This document shows, piece by piece, positions 34,328-44,087 of a DNA stretch of 64,000 nt. The stretch's first letter is position 1. Each line of letters starts with the position of its first letter. Source of the stretch: Aestuariimicrobium kwangyangense DSM 21549 (GTDB taxonomy: Bacteria > Actinomycetota > Actinomycetes > Propionibacteriales > Propionibacteriaceae); the NCBI RefSeq assembly GCF_000421525.1, contig NZ_ATXE01000001.1, positions 1,116,001-1,180,000 of the forward strand, written 5' to 3'. The translations under genes were made by a program, and so were the position numbers. The notes below the pieces were generated by a model that worked only from the letters and a program-made list of their open reading frames with translations, did not search any database and was not told the DNA's origin.

Positions 34328-37048
34328 TCAGCTCGTGCCGACACCTTCCTTGAGGACGACGGCGCGTCCGGCCTCCAGTCGGGCGACCGGCACCCTGAAG
34401 GGCGAGCAGCTGACGTAGTCCAGGCCGACCCGGTGGAAGAAGTGGATCGACTCGGGGTCGCCACCGTGCTCACCACACACCCCGATCTTGAGGTCAGGTC
34501 GAGTCTCGCGACCCTTCTCCACCCCGATCCGGACGAGCTCGCCGACACCCAGGGCGTCCAAGGTCTCGAACGGGCTGATGGTCAGCACCCCGTTCTGCAT
34601 GTACTGGGGGAAGAAGGCCGTCTCGACGTCGTCGCGGGAGAAGCCCCACGTCGTCTGGGTCAGGTCGTTGGTACCGAACGAGAAGAACTCGGCCGTCTGA
34701 GCGATGCGGTTGGCGGTCAGGGCCGCCCGGGGCAGCTCGATCATGCAGCCGATCGGAATCTCCAGTTCCTGGTCGTTCGTCCGCGAGATCTCGGCGATGA
34801 TTCCCTCGGCCTGACGCCGGACGATCACCAGTTCGCGGTTGGATCCCACCAGCGGCACCATGATCTCGGGACGGGGGTCCTTGCCCTCGGCCCGCAGCCT
34901 CACGACAGCCTCGGCGATGGCGCGGATCTGCAGCGCGAACAGGCCGGGGATCTTCAGTCCCAGGCGAACCCCACGCAGGCCCAGCATCGGGTTCTGCTCG
35001 TGGATCGCCCGGACGGCGTCGCGCAGGGCCCGGGTGCGGTCGACCTCGGGGCCGGTCTCACCCTTCGCCTCGGCCAGGGCCACCTCGACCGTGAGGTCGG
35101 TGAGGTCGGGCAGGAACTCGTGCAGCGGCGGGTCGATCAGCCGGATGGTCGCCGGCAGGCCGTCCATGGCCGTCAACAGGTCGACGAAGTCCTCGATCTG
35201 GGCGGGCAGCAGTTCGGCCAGCGCGGCTTCACGCTGCTCGTCAGTGTCGGCGAGCACCACCCGCTCGATCTGCTGGCGGCGTTCGCCGAGGAACTGGTGC
35301 TCGGTGCGGCACAGACCGATGCCCTCGGCCCCCCGGTCACGAGCCCGGCGCGCGTCGGTGCCGGTGTCGGCATTGGCGCGGACCCGCAGACGGCGACGCT
35401 TGTCGGCATGGGTGAGCACCCGATCGACGGCGCGGATCAGCTGCTTGGTCTCGTCGTCACCGTCGGCATGGGCCTCGGCCGCTTCCAGGCCCTCGGAGAC
35501 GTAGGTCATGACGGGGGAGTCGACCACGCGCACGTCACCCAGGTAGACCTCGCCGGTCTTGCCGTCGATGGCCAGGGTGTCACCCTCGTGCACCACGTGC
35601 TCACCGACCCTGATCTGCTTGGCGGCGACGTCGACCACCAGGTCCTCGGCACCCACCACGGCACACTTGCCCATGCCTCGGGCCACCACGGCGGCGTGGG
35701 AGGTCTTGCCCCCGCGGGCCGTCAGGATGCCGGCCGCGGCGACCATGCCCGGCAGGTCCTCGGGTGAGGTCTCGCGCCTGACGAGGATGACGGACTTGCC
35801 ACTGGCCGCGGCGGCCTCGGCGCTGGCATTGTCGAATGCCACAGCACCCACGGCCGCGCCCGGGGAGGCGCCCATGCCGGTCGCCAGCAGCGTCCGGTCG
35901 GCGGACCGGTCGAACTGGGGGAAGAGCAGTTGGCTGAGCTGCTCGCCGGTGACCCGCTCGAGGGCCTCGTCCATGGTGATCAACTGCTCGTCGACCAGCT
36001 GGGTGGCGATCCGGAAGGCGGCACCGGCCGTGCGCTTGCCCACCCGTGTCTGCAGCATCCACAACCTGCCGCGTTCGATGGTGAACTCGATGTCGCACAG
36101 GTCGCGGTAATGGGTCTCGAGGCTGCGCATGGCGGCCCGCAGTTCGCGGTAGGCGCCGGCATCACGCTGCTTGAGGTCGGCCAGCGACAGCGTGTTGCGG
36201 ATACCCGCCACCACGTCCTCACCCTGCGCGTTCGGCAGGTAGTCGCCATACTCGCCGATGTGACCCGACGATGGATCGCGGGTGAAGCACACCCCCGTGC
36301 CGGAGGTTTCCCCGAGGTTGCCGAAGACCATGGCCTGCACGTTGACCGCGGTGCCGAGGTCGTCTGCGATGCGTTCACGGCGGCGGTACAACTGCGCCCG
36401 CTCGGTGTTCCAGCTGCGGAAGACGGCCTCGATGGCCATGTCGACCTGACGGCGTGGGGTCTGGGGGAACGGGTGACCCGTCTCGCGTTCGACGATCTGC
36501 TTGAACTCGGCGACCACCTGCTTGAGGTCGTCCGCGGTGAGATCGACGTCGGCGGTGACACCCGCGCTCTCCTTGTGGGCGTCGAGCACCGACGAGAACT
36601 TGTCGGCGTCGATGTCGAGCACGGTCTTGCCGAACATCTGGATCAGGCGGCGGTAGGAGTCCCAGGCGAAACGCTCGTCGCCGGCGAAGGAGGCCAGGGC
36701 GTGCACGGTGTCGTCGTTCAGGCCGACGTTCAGCACCGTCTCCATCATCCCGGGCATCGAGAACTTGGCCCCCGAGCGCACCGACAACAGCAGCGGTTCC
36801 TCGTAGTCGCCGAGAGTTCGTCCGATCAGGTCCTCGACATTGCGCAGCCGCTGGGTGACCTCCACCCGCACCTGGGGCGGCACGCGTCCCTCGGTCAGGT
36901 AGGCCCGGCAGGCCTCCGTGGTGATCGTGAAGCCCGGGGGCACCGGCAGCCCCAACTTGACCATCTCGGCGAGGTTGGCGCCCTTGCCACCGAGCAGGTC
37001 CTTCTGGTCGCGATCGCCCTCACTGAACATGTGGACGTACTGAATCAT
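34328..37048 (-). CDS. ppdK: Pyruvate, phosphate dikinase
   Basis: Interconverts pyruvate + ATP + Pi and PEP + AMP + PPi in the cytoplasm. It is important where pyrophosphate-linked glycolysis or gluconeogenesis operates. The 906-residue length is typical. The N-terminal ATP-grasp domain starts LLGGKGANLAEMVKLGLPVPPGF, with VRSGAKFSMPGMMETVLN. The phosphohistidine domain has the catalytic His in GGKTSHAAVVARGMGK. The C-terminal PEP-utiliser barrel has GTNDLTQTTWGFSRDD and the Cys in VCGEHGGDP. The ATG is preceded by AGGAGGC, a strong ribosome site. Confidence 0.96.
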   Translation of the reverse strand: MIQYVHMFSEGDRDQKDLLGGKGANLAEMVKLGLPVPPGFTITTEACRAYLTEGRVPPQVRVEVTQRLRNVEDLIGRTLGDYEEPLLLSVRSGAKFSMPGMMETVLNVGLNDDTVHALASFAGDERFAWDSYRRLIQMFGKTVLDIDADKFSSVLDAHKESAGVTADVDLTADDLKQVVAEFKQIVERETGHPFPQTPRRQVDMAIEAVFRSWNTERAQLYRRRERIADDLGTAVNVQAMVFGNLGETSGTGVCFTRDPSSGHIGEYGDYLPNAQGEDVVAGIRNTLSLADLKQRDAGAYRELRAAMRSLETHYRDLCDIEFTIERGRLWMLQTRVGKRTAGAAFRIATQLVDEQLITMDEALERVTGEQLSQLLFPQFDRSADRTLLATGMGASPGAAVGAVAFDNASAEAAAASGKSVILVRRETSPEDLPGMVAAAGILTARGGKTSHAAVVARGMGKCAVVGAEDLVVDVAAKQIRVGEHVVHEGDTLAIDGKTGEVYLGDVRVVDSPVMTYVSEGLEAAEAHADGDDETKQLIRAVDRVLTHADKRRRLRVRANADTGTDARRARDRGAEGIGLCRTEHQFLGERRQQIERVVLADTDEQREAALAELLPAQIEDFVDLLTAMDGLPATIRLIDPPLHEFLPDLTDLTVEVALAEAKGETGPEVDRTRALRDAVRAIHEQNPMLGLRGVRLGLKIPGLFALQIRAIAEAVVRLRAEGKDPRPEIMVPLVGSNRELVIVRRQAEGIIAEISRTNDQELEIPIGCMIELPRAALTANRIAQTAEFFSFGTNDLTQTTWGFSRDDVETAFFPQYMQNGVLTISPFETLDALGVGELVRIGVEKGRETRPDLKIGVCGEHGGDPESIHFFHRVGLDYVSCSPFRVPVARLEAGRAVVLKEGVGTS

Positions 37049-37249
37049 CGGATGCCTCCTAGGAGTGCGTCATTGCACGCCTTCACTGTGGCACTGGGCG
37101 AACAGGGTGTTCCGGTGGGGGGTCGAATAAGCCCTGTGCCCCGATCCGGTGTCCCGATGACCCCAAAGAGTCTCACGACCCGCTGCTGACCATCCGGAAG
37201 CCAGTTCGGGGCAGCAAAACGCGAGGGGATGCCCGAGGTGAAGAGGAAA

Positions 37250-37278
37250 GGCCCCGGTTCCTCGCGGAACCGGGGGCC
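37250..37278 (-). terminator. Terminator-like hairpin downstream of glnA
   Basis: GGCCCCGGTTCC - TCGC - GGAACCGGGGGCC forms a near-perfect 12-bp GC-rich stem beginning 27 bp past the glnA stop. On the minus strand it is followed by CTTTCC, a weak U-tract. The remaining spacer toward the PPDK start shows no other feature. Confidence 0.7.
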
Positions 37279-37304
37279 TCGTCCTCGATCAGTGGAGCAC
37301 AGGC

Positions 37305-38726
37305 TCAGATCGCGTAGTACAGGTCGAACTCGTAGGGGTGCGGGCGCAGCCGGATGGCGTCGATCTCGGCGCGCTTCAGTTCGACCCAGGTCTCGATCAG
37401 GTCGGAGGTGAAGACGTCACCGACGAGCAGGAACTCGTGGTCGGCCTCGAGGGCGTCGAGCACCTCGCCCAGCGAGGCGGGCACCTGGTCGACCTCGGCG
37501 TGCTCCTCGGGAGGCAGTTCGTAGAGGTCCTTGTCGATCGGGGCCGGCGGCTCGATCTTGTTCTGGATCCCGTCCAGGCCGGCCAGCAGCATGGCGGCGA
37601 AGGCCAGGTACGGGTTCGACGAGGGGTCGGGGCAGCGGAACTCGACGCGCTTGGCCTTCGGGTTCGACCCGGTGATCGGGATGCGCATGCAGGCCGAGCG
37701 GTTGCGCGAGGAGTAGACGAGGTTGACAGGGGCCTCGAAGCCGGGCACCAGACGGTGGTAGGAGTTCACCGAGGGGTTGGTGAACGCCAGCAGGGCCGGC
37801 GCGTGCTTGAGGATGCCGCCGATGTACCAGCGGGCCATGTCGGACAGACCGCCGTAGCCGTTCTCGTCGTAGAACAGGGGCTCGCCGCCGTTCCAGATGG
37901 AGCTGTGCACGTGCATGCCCGAACCGTTGTCGCCGAAGATCGGCTTCGGCATGAAGGTGGCCGTCTTGCCAGCCTCCCAGGCAGTGTTCTTGACGATGTA
38001 CTTGAACTTCATCACGTTGTCGGCCGAGGTCAACATGGTGTCGAAGCGCCAGTTGATCTCTGCCTGGCCGGCGGTGCCGACCTCGTGGTGGGCGCGCTCG
38101 ACGACCAGGCCGAGCGACTCCATGGTCTTGACGATCTGGTCGCGCAGGTCAGCGAAGTGGTCAACGGGCGAGACGGGGAAGTAGCCACCCTTGTACTTGA
38201 CCTTGTAGCCGCGGTTGCCACCGTCCTCGACGCGGCCGGTGTTCCAGGCACCCGCCTCGGAGTCGATCTCGTAGTGGGAGCCGTTGGCCTTGGTGTCGAA
38301 GCGCACGTCGTCGAAGACGTAGAACTCGGCCTCGGGTGCGAAGTAGGCGGTGTCGCCGATGCCGGTGCTGGCGAGGTAGGCCTCAGCCTTGCGGGCGATG
38401 TTGCGGGGGTCGCGGCTGTAGGGCTCCTTCGTCAGCGGGTCGTGCACGAAGAAGTTGACGACCAAGGTCTTGGCCACGCGGAAGGGATCGAGGTAGGCGG
38501 TGGTCGGGTCGGGCAGCAGCGCCATGTCCGACTCGTGGATCTTCTGGAAGCCGGTGATCGACGAACCGTCGAATGCGAGGCCGTCGGTGAACACTGCCTC
38601 GTCGAAAGCCCCGGCCGGCACGGTGAAGTGCTGCATCACACCGGGCAGGTCGCAGAAGCGAACGTCGACCATTTCGACGCCCTCGTCCTTGATGAACGCG
38701 AGCAGGTCGTCCTGTCCCTTGAACAT
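37305..38726 (-). CDS. glnA: Type I glutamine synthetase
   Basis: Main ammonia-assimilating glutamine synthetase, 473 residues, GSI-beta type. Visible motifs: [17 protein letters not shown], the EAEFYVFDD metal site, [13 protein letters not shown]-type loop, [18 protein letters not shown], and NRSACMRIP. The adenylylation tyrosine is present at Tyr402 in [10 protein letters not shown], so it is a probable GlnE substrate. The ATG at 38726 has GGAGGA nine bases upstream; the longer open frame to 38882 covers the promoter and was rejected. A four-site GlnR-type box lies 52-89 bp upstream. Confidence 0.96.
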   Translation of the reverse strand: MFKGQDDLLAFIKDEGVEMVDVRFCDLPGVMQHFTVPAGAFDEAVFTDGLAFDGSSITGFQKIHESDMALLPDPTTAYLDPFRVAKTLVVNFFVHDPLTKEPYSRDPRNIARKAEAYLASTGIGDTAYFAPEAEFYVFDDVRFDTKANGSHYEIDSEAGAWNTGRVEDGGNRGYKVKYKGGYFPVSPVDHFADLRDQIVKTMESLGLVVERAHHEVGTAGQAEINWRFDTMLTSADNVMKFKYIVKNTAWEAGKTATFMPKPIFGDNGSGMHVHSSIWNGGEPLFYDENGYGGLSDMARWYIGGILKHAPALLAFTNPSVNSYHRLVPGFEAPVNLVYSSRNRSACMRIPITGSNPKAKRVEFRCPDPSSNPYLAFAAMLLAGLDGIQNKIEPPAPIDKDLYELPPEEHAEVDQVPASLGEVLDALEADHEFLLVGDVFTSDLIETWVELKRAEIDAIRLRPHPYEFDLYYAI

Positions 38727-38777
38727 GTCTTCCTCCATCTGGATGAACCCTTGTGTGCATGAACCTACGGAGCAGGT

Positions 38778-38815
38778 GTTGCTCATCAGTTGCGTCCATG
38801 TTTCGTTCGTGTAAC
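38778..38815 (-). promoter_or_regulatory. GlnR-type operator upstream of glnA
   Basis: On the minus strand the region reads GTTAC-n6-GAAAC-n6-GCAAC-n6-GCAAC, four pentamers each separated by exactly six bases. The first two match the actinobacterial GlnR consensus (GTnAC-n6-GAAAC) perfectly and the second two are close. This is the expected place for nitrogen-responsive control of glnA. No glnR gene is in the window. Confidence 0.7.
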
Positions 38816-38880
38816 AGCCCGGACGCCCCGCCCGGGGCCGTCGCGATCGCTCGGCCGACCGCCCCCGATAGGCTCCCACC

Positions 38881-39297
38881 ATGAGCGAGGAGACCTACCC
38901 CGGGCAGAGCCTCGGCCTGCCGCCGACGGGTCGTGGCTCGCTGGCGAGTTGGCGCTCCCGGGTCGCGGCCCTCATCGCGGACTGGGCGATCTCGATGCTG
39001 GTCGCCTACCTGCTCTTCGGTCTGGGCGCGCTGCGCGGTGCCGGCTGGCGCATGTGGACGCCGATGGGTGTCTTCTTCGTCGAGGCGAGTGTGTTCACCA
39101 CCTTCCTGGGGGGATCGCTGGGGCAGTTGGCCGCCCGGATCGGCGTCACCCAACTCGATCTGACACCCCTGCGCTGGTGGCAGGCGGTGAGCCGTGTGGC
39201 CATGAAGTGTCTGGTCATCCCGATGTTGATCGTCGGTGCCGAGCGGCGCGCCCTCGATGACCTGGTGCTCGGCACCGTGGTGGTGTCGCGCCGATGA
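38881..39297 (+). CDS. RDD family membrane protein
   Basis: A 138-residue inner-membrane protein of the RDD family (named for conserved Arg-Asp-Asp). After a short polar N-terminus it has [23 protein letters not shown] with the membrane Arg/Asp, then further hydrophobic segments around VFFVEASVF, and the [15 protein letters not shown] tail. RDD proteins next to glnA are common in Actinobacteria; the function is unknown. Its stop overlaps the glycosyltransferase start as ATGA. Confidence 0.85.
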   Translation: MSEETYPGQSLGLPPTGRGSLASWRSRVAALIADWAISMLVAYLLFGLGALRGAGWRMWTPMGVFFVEASVFTTFLGGSLGQLAARIGVTQLDLTPLRWWQAVSRVAMKCLVIPMLIVGAERRALDDLVLGTVVVSRR

Positions 39298-40457
39298 GCG
39301 CTTTCGTGGTGGTGGTGGCCCGCGGGGTACCCGATGCATCGTCCCCGCTCCTGGGCAGGTTCGAGTTCGACCAGGCCCTGGCGCTCCAGCAGGCTGGCTG
39401 CCACGTCGTGGTCGCCGTGCTCGACTGCCGGTCACCGCGCCGTCGTCGGGCCGGTCTGCTCACCCCCTGGCGGGTGCGGCACTCGACCTTCGAGGGACTG
39501 CCGGTGGCCAGGATCGACATCGGTCTCGGCTCGCTGCCGGTGCGGGCCTTCGTCCCCCTGCTGGGTCGGGCCTGGCGGCGACTGTACGAAGCGGTGGTCG
39601 AACACCACGGACGACCCGATGTCGTCCACGCCCACTTCACGAGGTGGGCCGCCGGTGTGGTGCCCACCACCCTTCGCCTGCGCGACGGTGCCGACCAGCC
39701 CCTCGTCGTCGTCACCGAGCACAGTTCGAGGCTCCGCCGTGGCTCGGTCACGTCCGAGGACCGTGCCCTCGCTCGTCACGCCTACCGCGCCGACCGGGTG
39801 CTGGCGGTGTCGTCGGCGCTCGCCGAGGTGCTGGCCGCTGAGTTCGGCGTCACCGCCACGGTCGTCCCCGACCTCGTCGACGTCGATGCCTTCCAGCCGC
39901 ACCCCGCTCACCCCACGCACCCCGCGCAGCCCGCCGCGCCGACCCGACTGCTCAGCGTCGGCAACCTGATTCCCCGCAAGGGCATGGACCGACTGCTGCG
40001 GGCCTTCGCCGCTGCCTTCGCGACGTCCGACGCCGAACTCGTGATCGTCGGCCAGGGACCCGAGCGCGGTCACCTGGAGGAACTGGTGACGAGCTCGGGT
40101 GTCGGTGACCGGGTCAGGCTGACGGGGGGACTGGGTCGCGCCGAGTTGGCTGCCGAGTTCGCGGCCGCCGACGGGTTCGTCCTGTTCAGCGAGTGGGAGA
40201 CCTTCGGAGTGGTCTACGTCGAAGCGATGGCTGCCGGGTTGCCGGTACTGGCCACCCACTGCGGCGGCCCCGAGGACTTCGTGACCGACGACGTGGGCAT
40301 GTTCACCGGCACGACCCCGGAGGATGACGTGGCGGCGTTGAAGACCTTCGTCTCCCAACTGGACACCTTCGACCCGGCGGTCATCGCCGCCCTCGCCCGG
40401 GTGCGCTACGCCCCCGGTGCTGTGGCGGCCCGACTGCTCGAGATCTACCGCGGCTGA
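39294..40457 (+). CDS. GT4-type glycosyltransferase
   Basis: A 387-residue GT-B fold glycosyltransferase, group 1. The N-terminal domain has VVHAHFTRWAAGVVPTT and VVVTEHSSRLRRGS. The C-terminal nucleotide-sugar domain has LLSVGNLIPRKGMDRLLRAF, LVIVGQGPERGHLEEL and the EX7E-like FSEWETFGVVYVEAMAAGLPV. Donor and acceptor are unknown; a role in cell-surface glycolipid or polysaccharide synthesis is plausible. An HPAHPTHPAQPAAP low-complexity linker lies between the domains. It is coupled to the RDD gene by an ATGA overlap. Confidence 0.87.
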   Translation: MSAFVVVVARGVPDASSPLLGRFEFDQALALQQAGCHVVVAVLDCRSPRRRRAGLLTPWRVRHSTFEGLPVARIDIGLGSLPVRAFVPLLGRAWRRLYEAVVEHHGRPDVVHAHFTRWAAGVVPTTLRLRDGADQPLVVVTEHSSRLRRGSVTSEDRALARHAYRADRVLAVSSALAEVLAAEFGVTATVVPDLVDVDAFQPHPAHPTHPAQPAAPTRLLSVGNLIPRKGMDRLLRAFAAAFATSDAELVIVGQGPERGHLEELVTSSGVGDRVRLTGGLGRAELAAEFAAADGFVLFSEWETFGVVYVEAMAAGLPVLATHCGGPEDFVTDDVGMFTGTTPEDDVAALKTFVSQLDTFDPAVIAALARVRYAPGAVAARLLEIYRG

Positions 40458-40479
40458 CCCGTACCCGGCGAAGGCCCCG

Positions 40480-41529
40480 TCACCGGGGGGCGACCCGAGG
40501 GGGTGGTCCGGTCGATCCCCGCACCATCAGTTCCACGGGCACGACCACCCGCTGCAGGGGCGGTCGCTCACCTCGGGTCGAGGCCTCCAGTTGCTCGAGC
40601 AGCATGGCCACCGAATGCTGCCCGATGGCGTGGAAGTTCTGGTTCACCGTGGTCAGCGGCGGGTTCAGGTAGGCCGCCAGGTCGATGTCGTCGAAGCCCA
40701 CCACCGACACGTCGCCGGGAACAGACTTGCCCGCCCTCTGCAGTGCCCCGATCAGAGCGATGGCCGTCTCGTCGTTGGCGCAGAAGACGGCAGTCATGTC
40801 ATCGCGCTCCACCAGTCGGTGGCACGCGGCGATGCCCGAGGCCGCCGTCCAGTCGCCCGGCACCACCTCCGGGGGAGTGATGCCGTGCAGCAGCAGGGTG
40901 CGCCGCCACGCGGACGATCGGATCCGCGCCACCTCGGAGTCCTCGGGGCCGGAGACGTGATGGACGGTGGCGTGTCCCAGCCCCAACAGGTGTTCCACCG
41001 CCAGTCGGGTGCCCTCGACCTGGTCGGTCTCGACCGTCGAGTGGGGGCTGCCGGGCCAGGTGCCGTTGACCACCACCGGCATCCGTGCGGGCAGCGACAG
41101 CAGTTCGGGCTGCACGAGTTCGGCCCGGATCACGATGAGGGCGTCCATGGCCAGGTGGGGCAACCGCGTGACGGCGGAGTTCCATTCGTCGGTGGTGCCG
41201 GTCGCGACGTTGACGACGTTGACGGAGTAGCCGCGCTCCTGGGCGGCGTCCAGCACGCCGCGCATCGTCAGCACCTCACCGGTACGACTGAAGTCGTGGC
41301 CCAGCAACCCGATCGCGCCGAACGAGCCGCTGCGCAGGGCCCGGGCGGCACGGTTGGGGCTGTAGCCCAGTTGGTCCATCGCCTGCCGCACCCGCAGCTT
41401 GGTCGACTCGCGAACCTGACTCGACCCGGTCGCCACCCGTGACACCGTCTGCGCCGACACACCGGCCAGCCTGGCGACGTCCGTGATCGACGCACGTCCG
41501 CGCCGTGGGGTCTCGGACGCGGTGGACAT
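40480..41529 (-). CDS. LacI family transcriptional regulator of the lac operon
   Basis: A 349-residue LacI/GalR repressor. The helix-turn-helix SITDVARLAGVSAQTVSRV is at about residues 14-32. It is followed by a hinge (LGYSPNRAARALRSG) and a periplasmic-binding-protein-like sugar-sensing domain with VVGFDDIDLAAYLNPPLTTV. It is divergent from the ABC transporter/lacZ operon, with the TTGACGTCAA palindrome in between, so it most likely represses that operon and possibly itself. The ATG at 41529 was chosen because it places the HTH at the usual distance. Confidence 0.92.
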   Translation of the reverse strand: MSTASETPRRGRASITDVARLAGVSAQTVSRVATGSSQVRESTKLRVRQAMDQLGYSPNRAARALRSGSFGAIGLLGHDFSRTGEVLTMRGVLDAAQERGYSVNVVNVATGTTDEWNSAVTRLPHLAMDALIVIRAELVQPELLSLPARMPVVVNGTWPGSPHSTVETDQVEGTRLAVEHLLGLGHATVHHVSGPEDSEVARIRSSAWRRTLLLHGITPPEVVPGDWTAASGIAACHRLVERDDMTAVFCANDETAIALIGALQRAGKSVPGDVSVVGFDDIDLAAYLNPPLTTVNQNFHAIGQHSVAMLLEQLEASTRGERPPLQRVVVPVELMVRGSTGPPPRVAPR

Positions 41530-41637
41530 GAGCGGGAGTGTAGCTCCCGGGCCCGTCCTTGGTGACGTTGCCATCCGCAGATCACAGATCGGTCTCGAAA
41601 CCCGTGCCCCTCCCCAGTCCTGCCGGGGAGCGTTGCT

Positions 41638-41653
41638 ATGTTGACGTCAACAT
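41638..41653. promoter_or_regulatory. LacI-type operator of the ABC/lacZ operon
   Basis: ATGTTGACGTCAACAT is a 16-bp perfect palindrome between the divergent lacI-type gene and the binding-protein gene. A possible -10 (TATGTT, 41637-41642) overlaps its left end. The central TTGACGTCAA matches the palindrome at 7541-7558. Confidence 0.8.
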
Positions 41654-41755
41654 CACAGCATTCCTCGCATCGCTGCGCGGGTGGCTGATGGACGGGGACG
41701 ATGTCGCCCCCGGAAGGATCGAACCGCTCTGCGGACGAACGAAGGAGTTCGAGGA

Positions 41756-43066
41756 ATGAACATCAACCGGCGCTCGGTGCTCGGGCTGGGACTTGGGGCC
41801 GCTGCGGTGGCCACCCTGGCGGCGTGCAACTCCGGCGGCAAGAACGACCAGGCGGTGGCCGGCGACGTGCCCACCAGCGGCACCCTCACCGTGTGGTGCT
41901 GGGACCCGGCGTTCAACATCTACTCGATGAACGAGGCCGCGAAGATCTACCAGAAGGACCACCCCGACGTGAAGGTCAAGGTGGTCGAGACCCCATGGGA
42001 CGACATCCAGACCAAGCTGACGACGCTGGCACAGTCGGGCAAGCTCGACCAGCTGCCCGACATCTTCCTCTGCCAGAACAACGCCTTCCAGAAGAACGTC
42101 ATCAACTACGGTGACGCCTTCTCCGACCTCACCAAGGGTGGCGTGAAGTTCGACGAGTTCCCGCCCGCCGTGGTGGGCTACTCCACCGTCGACGGCGCCA
42201 ACTACGGCGTGCCCTTCGACAACGGCACCGCCGTGCAGGCCCTGCGCATCGACTACCTCGAGCAGGCCGGTCTGACGATGAAGGACTTCACCGACATCAG
42301 CTGGGCCGACTACATCGAGCGGGGCACCCAGCTGAAGGCCAAGACGGGCCACGCCCTGATCTCTGGCCAGTCGGGAAGCTCCGACCTGATCATGATGATG
42401 CTGCAGTCGGCCGGCGGCAGCCTGTTCGACGCCGACGGCAAGCCCACCATCGCCAAGAACGACATCCTGCTCAAGTCGATCGACGTGCTCAAGCAGCTGC
42501 AGAAGGCAGGTCTCTACGTCGAGGTGAACTCGTGGGACGAGTACATCCGCGGCTTCATCTCCGGCAACCACGCCTCGGCGCTCAACGGCGTCTGGATCCT
42601 GGGTTCCGTGCAGACCGCCAAGGACCAGTCGGGCAAGTGGGAGATCACCAATGTGCCCAAGCTCGACGGCATCGACAGCGCGACCAACTACACCGCCAAC
42701 GGTGGGTCCTCGTGGGCCGTCTCGGCCGGCAAGCAGCCGGCTCTGGCCAACGACTTCCTGAAGTCCACCTTCGCGGGGTCGACCCAGCTCTACGACACGA
42801 TCCTGCCGAAGGCCGGTGCGTTGGCGAACTGGATGCCCGCCGCGAAGTCGGACATCTACCAGGAGAAGCAGGCCTTCTTCAACAACACCGCCATCTACGC
42901 CCAGGTGGTCGACTACTCGGCCAAGGTGCCGAAGAACAACACCGGCGCCTACTACTACGAGGGTCGTGACGCCGCCAGTGTGGCGATGACCAAGATCCTC
43001 AAGGGTGCCGATCCGACGACCGCCCTCGACGAGGCCCAGAAGACCGTCGAGTTCGCGATGAAGTGA
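41756..43066 (+). CDS. Sugar ABC transporter substrate-binding lipoprotein
   Basis: A 436-residue family 1 extracellular solute-binding protein. It has a lipoprotein signal: basic NINRRS, a hydrophobic core, and lipobox LAAC with Cys24. It then has TLTVWCWDPAFNIYSMNEA and other periplasmic-binding-fold blocks. It would be anchored outside the membrane and deliver beta-galactosides (inferred from lacZ) to the two permeases that follow. The ATG has GAAGGAG a few bases upstream. A strong hairpin follows the stop, consistent with higher expression of the binding protein than of the permeases. Confidence 0.92.
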   Translation: MNINRRSVLGLGLGAAAVATLAACNSGGKNDQAVAGDVPTSGTLTVWCWDPAFNIYSMNEAAKIYQKDHPDVKVKVVETPWDDIQTKLTTLAQSGKLDQLPDIFLCQNNAFQKNVINYGDAFSDLTKGGVKFDEFPPAVVGYSTVDGANYGVPFDNGTAVQALRIDYLEQAGLTMKDFTDISWADYIERGTQLKAKTGHALISGQSGSSDLIMMMLQSAGGSLFDADGKPTIAKNDILLKSIDVLKQLQKAGLYVEVNSWDEYIRGFISGNHASALNGVWILGSVQTAKDQSGKWEITNVPKLDGIDSATNYTANGGSSWAVSAGKQPALANDFLKSTFAGSTQLYDTILPKAGALANWMPAAKSDIYQEKQAFFNNTAIYAQVVDYSAKVPKNNTGAYYYEGRDAASVAMTKILKGADPTTALDEAQKTVEFAMK

Positions 43067-43074
43067 TCGATCTC

Positions 43075-43102
43075 GTGACCGGGGGCTGCGGCCCCCGGTC
43101 AC
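43075..43102 (+). terminator. Intercistronic hairpin after the binding-protein gene
   Basis: GTGACCGGGGGC - TGCG - GCCCCCGGTCAC is a perfect 12-bp stem nine bases after the stop and 37 bp before the first permease start. There is no U-tract. It probably stabilises or partly terminates the message rather than ending it. Confidence 0.65.
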
Positions 43103-43139
43103 GTCCTCGTCCCTTCAGCCCCGACGAACGGAGTCACGC

Positions 43140-44087
43140 GTGACCACCACCACCGCAGCGCGGGCGGTTCCTTCCCCGCCGACAGACGAGGTCGGCAGGC
43201 GCAGGGGCCTGACCAGCGCCCGCCGCAAGAGCCTCACCGGCTGGACCTTCCTGGCCCCAGCCACCCTGCTGATCGTCCTGATGAGTTTCTGGCCCATGTT
43301 CGAGGCCTTCCTGCTGTCGTTCCGCACCGGACGAGGCACCCGCATGCGTTGGGCGGACCCCTGGTGGGCGAACTACACCCGCCTGTTCGACGACGGCATC
43401 TTCCACCAGACCCTGGCCAACACCTTCATGTACCTGATCGTGCAGGTGCCGGTGATGCTGGTGCTGGCCCTGGTGCTGGCGGTCCTGCTCAACGACCGCA
43501 CCATGAAGCTGCGCGGACTGTGGCGTACCGCCATCTTCCTGCCCTGCGCCGTCTCGCTGGTCTCGTACTCCATGGTGTTCCGCACCATGTTCTCGACCGA
43601 CGGGATGGTCAACGACGCCCTGCTGGCCCTGCACCTGACCGACCACCCCGTCAACTGGCTGGGCAACGCGGTCACGGCGCGCATGGTCATCGTGCTCGGT
43701 CTGCTGTGGCGCTGGACCGGCTACAACATGGTGTTCTACCTGGCGGCCCTGCAGAACATCGAGCCCTCGACCATCGAGGCTGCCAAGATCGACGGCGCCA
43801 GCGACTTCCGCGCCTTCTGGCACGTCACCGTGCCGCAGCTTCGTCCGATGATCCTGCTGACGGCGATCATGTCGACCAACGGCACCATCCAGTTGTTCGA
43901 CGAGTCCTGGGCGCTCACCGCGGGTGGCCCCGCGAACGGGTCGAAGACGATGTCGCACTACCTCTACGAACTCTCGTTCCAGAACAACCCCAACTTCGGG
44001 TACGCCTCGGCGGTGTCATACGTGATCCTGCTGCTCGTCGCCGTGCTCGCAGCCATTCAGATGAAGGTGGGTGACAAGCGTGACTAA
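43140..44087 (+). CDS. Sugar ABC transporter permease (MalF/LacF type)
   Basis: A 315-residue inner-membrane permease with six predicted helices. The first is at ~30-55 (WTFLAPATLLIVLMSFWPMF). The ABC-permease EAA loop reads EAAKIDGASDFRAFWHVTVPQL, the contact to the ATPase. It starts with GTG at 43140. It pairs with the following permease. The ATPase subunit is not encoded in the operon. Confidence 0.92.
   Translation: MTTTTAARAVPSPPTDEVGRRRGLTSARRKSLTGWTFLAPATLLIVLMSFWPMFEAFLLSFRTGRGTRMRWADPWWANYTRLFDDGIFHQTLANTFMYLIVQVPVMLVLALVLAVLLNDRTMKLRGLWRTAIFLPCAVSLVSYSMVFRTMFSTDGMVNDALLALHLTDHPVNWLGNAVTARMVIVLGLLWRWTGYNMVFYLAALQNIEPSTIEAAKIDGASDFRAFWHVTVPQLRPMILLTAIMSTNGTIQLFDESWALTAGGPANGSKTMSHYLYELSFQNNPNFGYASAVSYVILLLVAVLAAIQMKVGDKRD

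Noticed and set aside
37305-38882. N-terminally extended glnA
   Set aside because: The extra 52 codons cover the GlnR-type box; the start at 38726 has a strong ribosome site and the usual GSI N-terminus.
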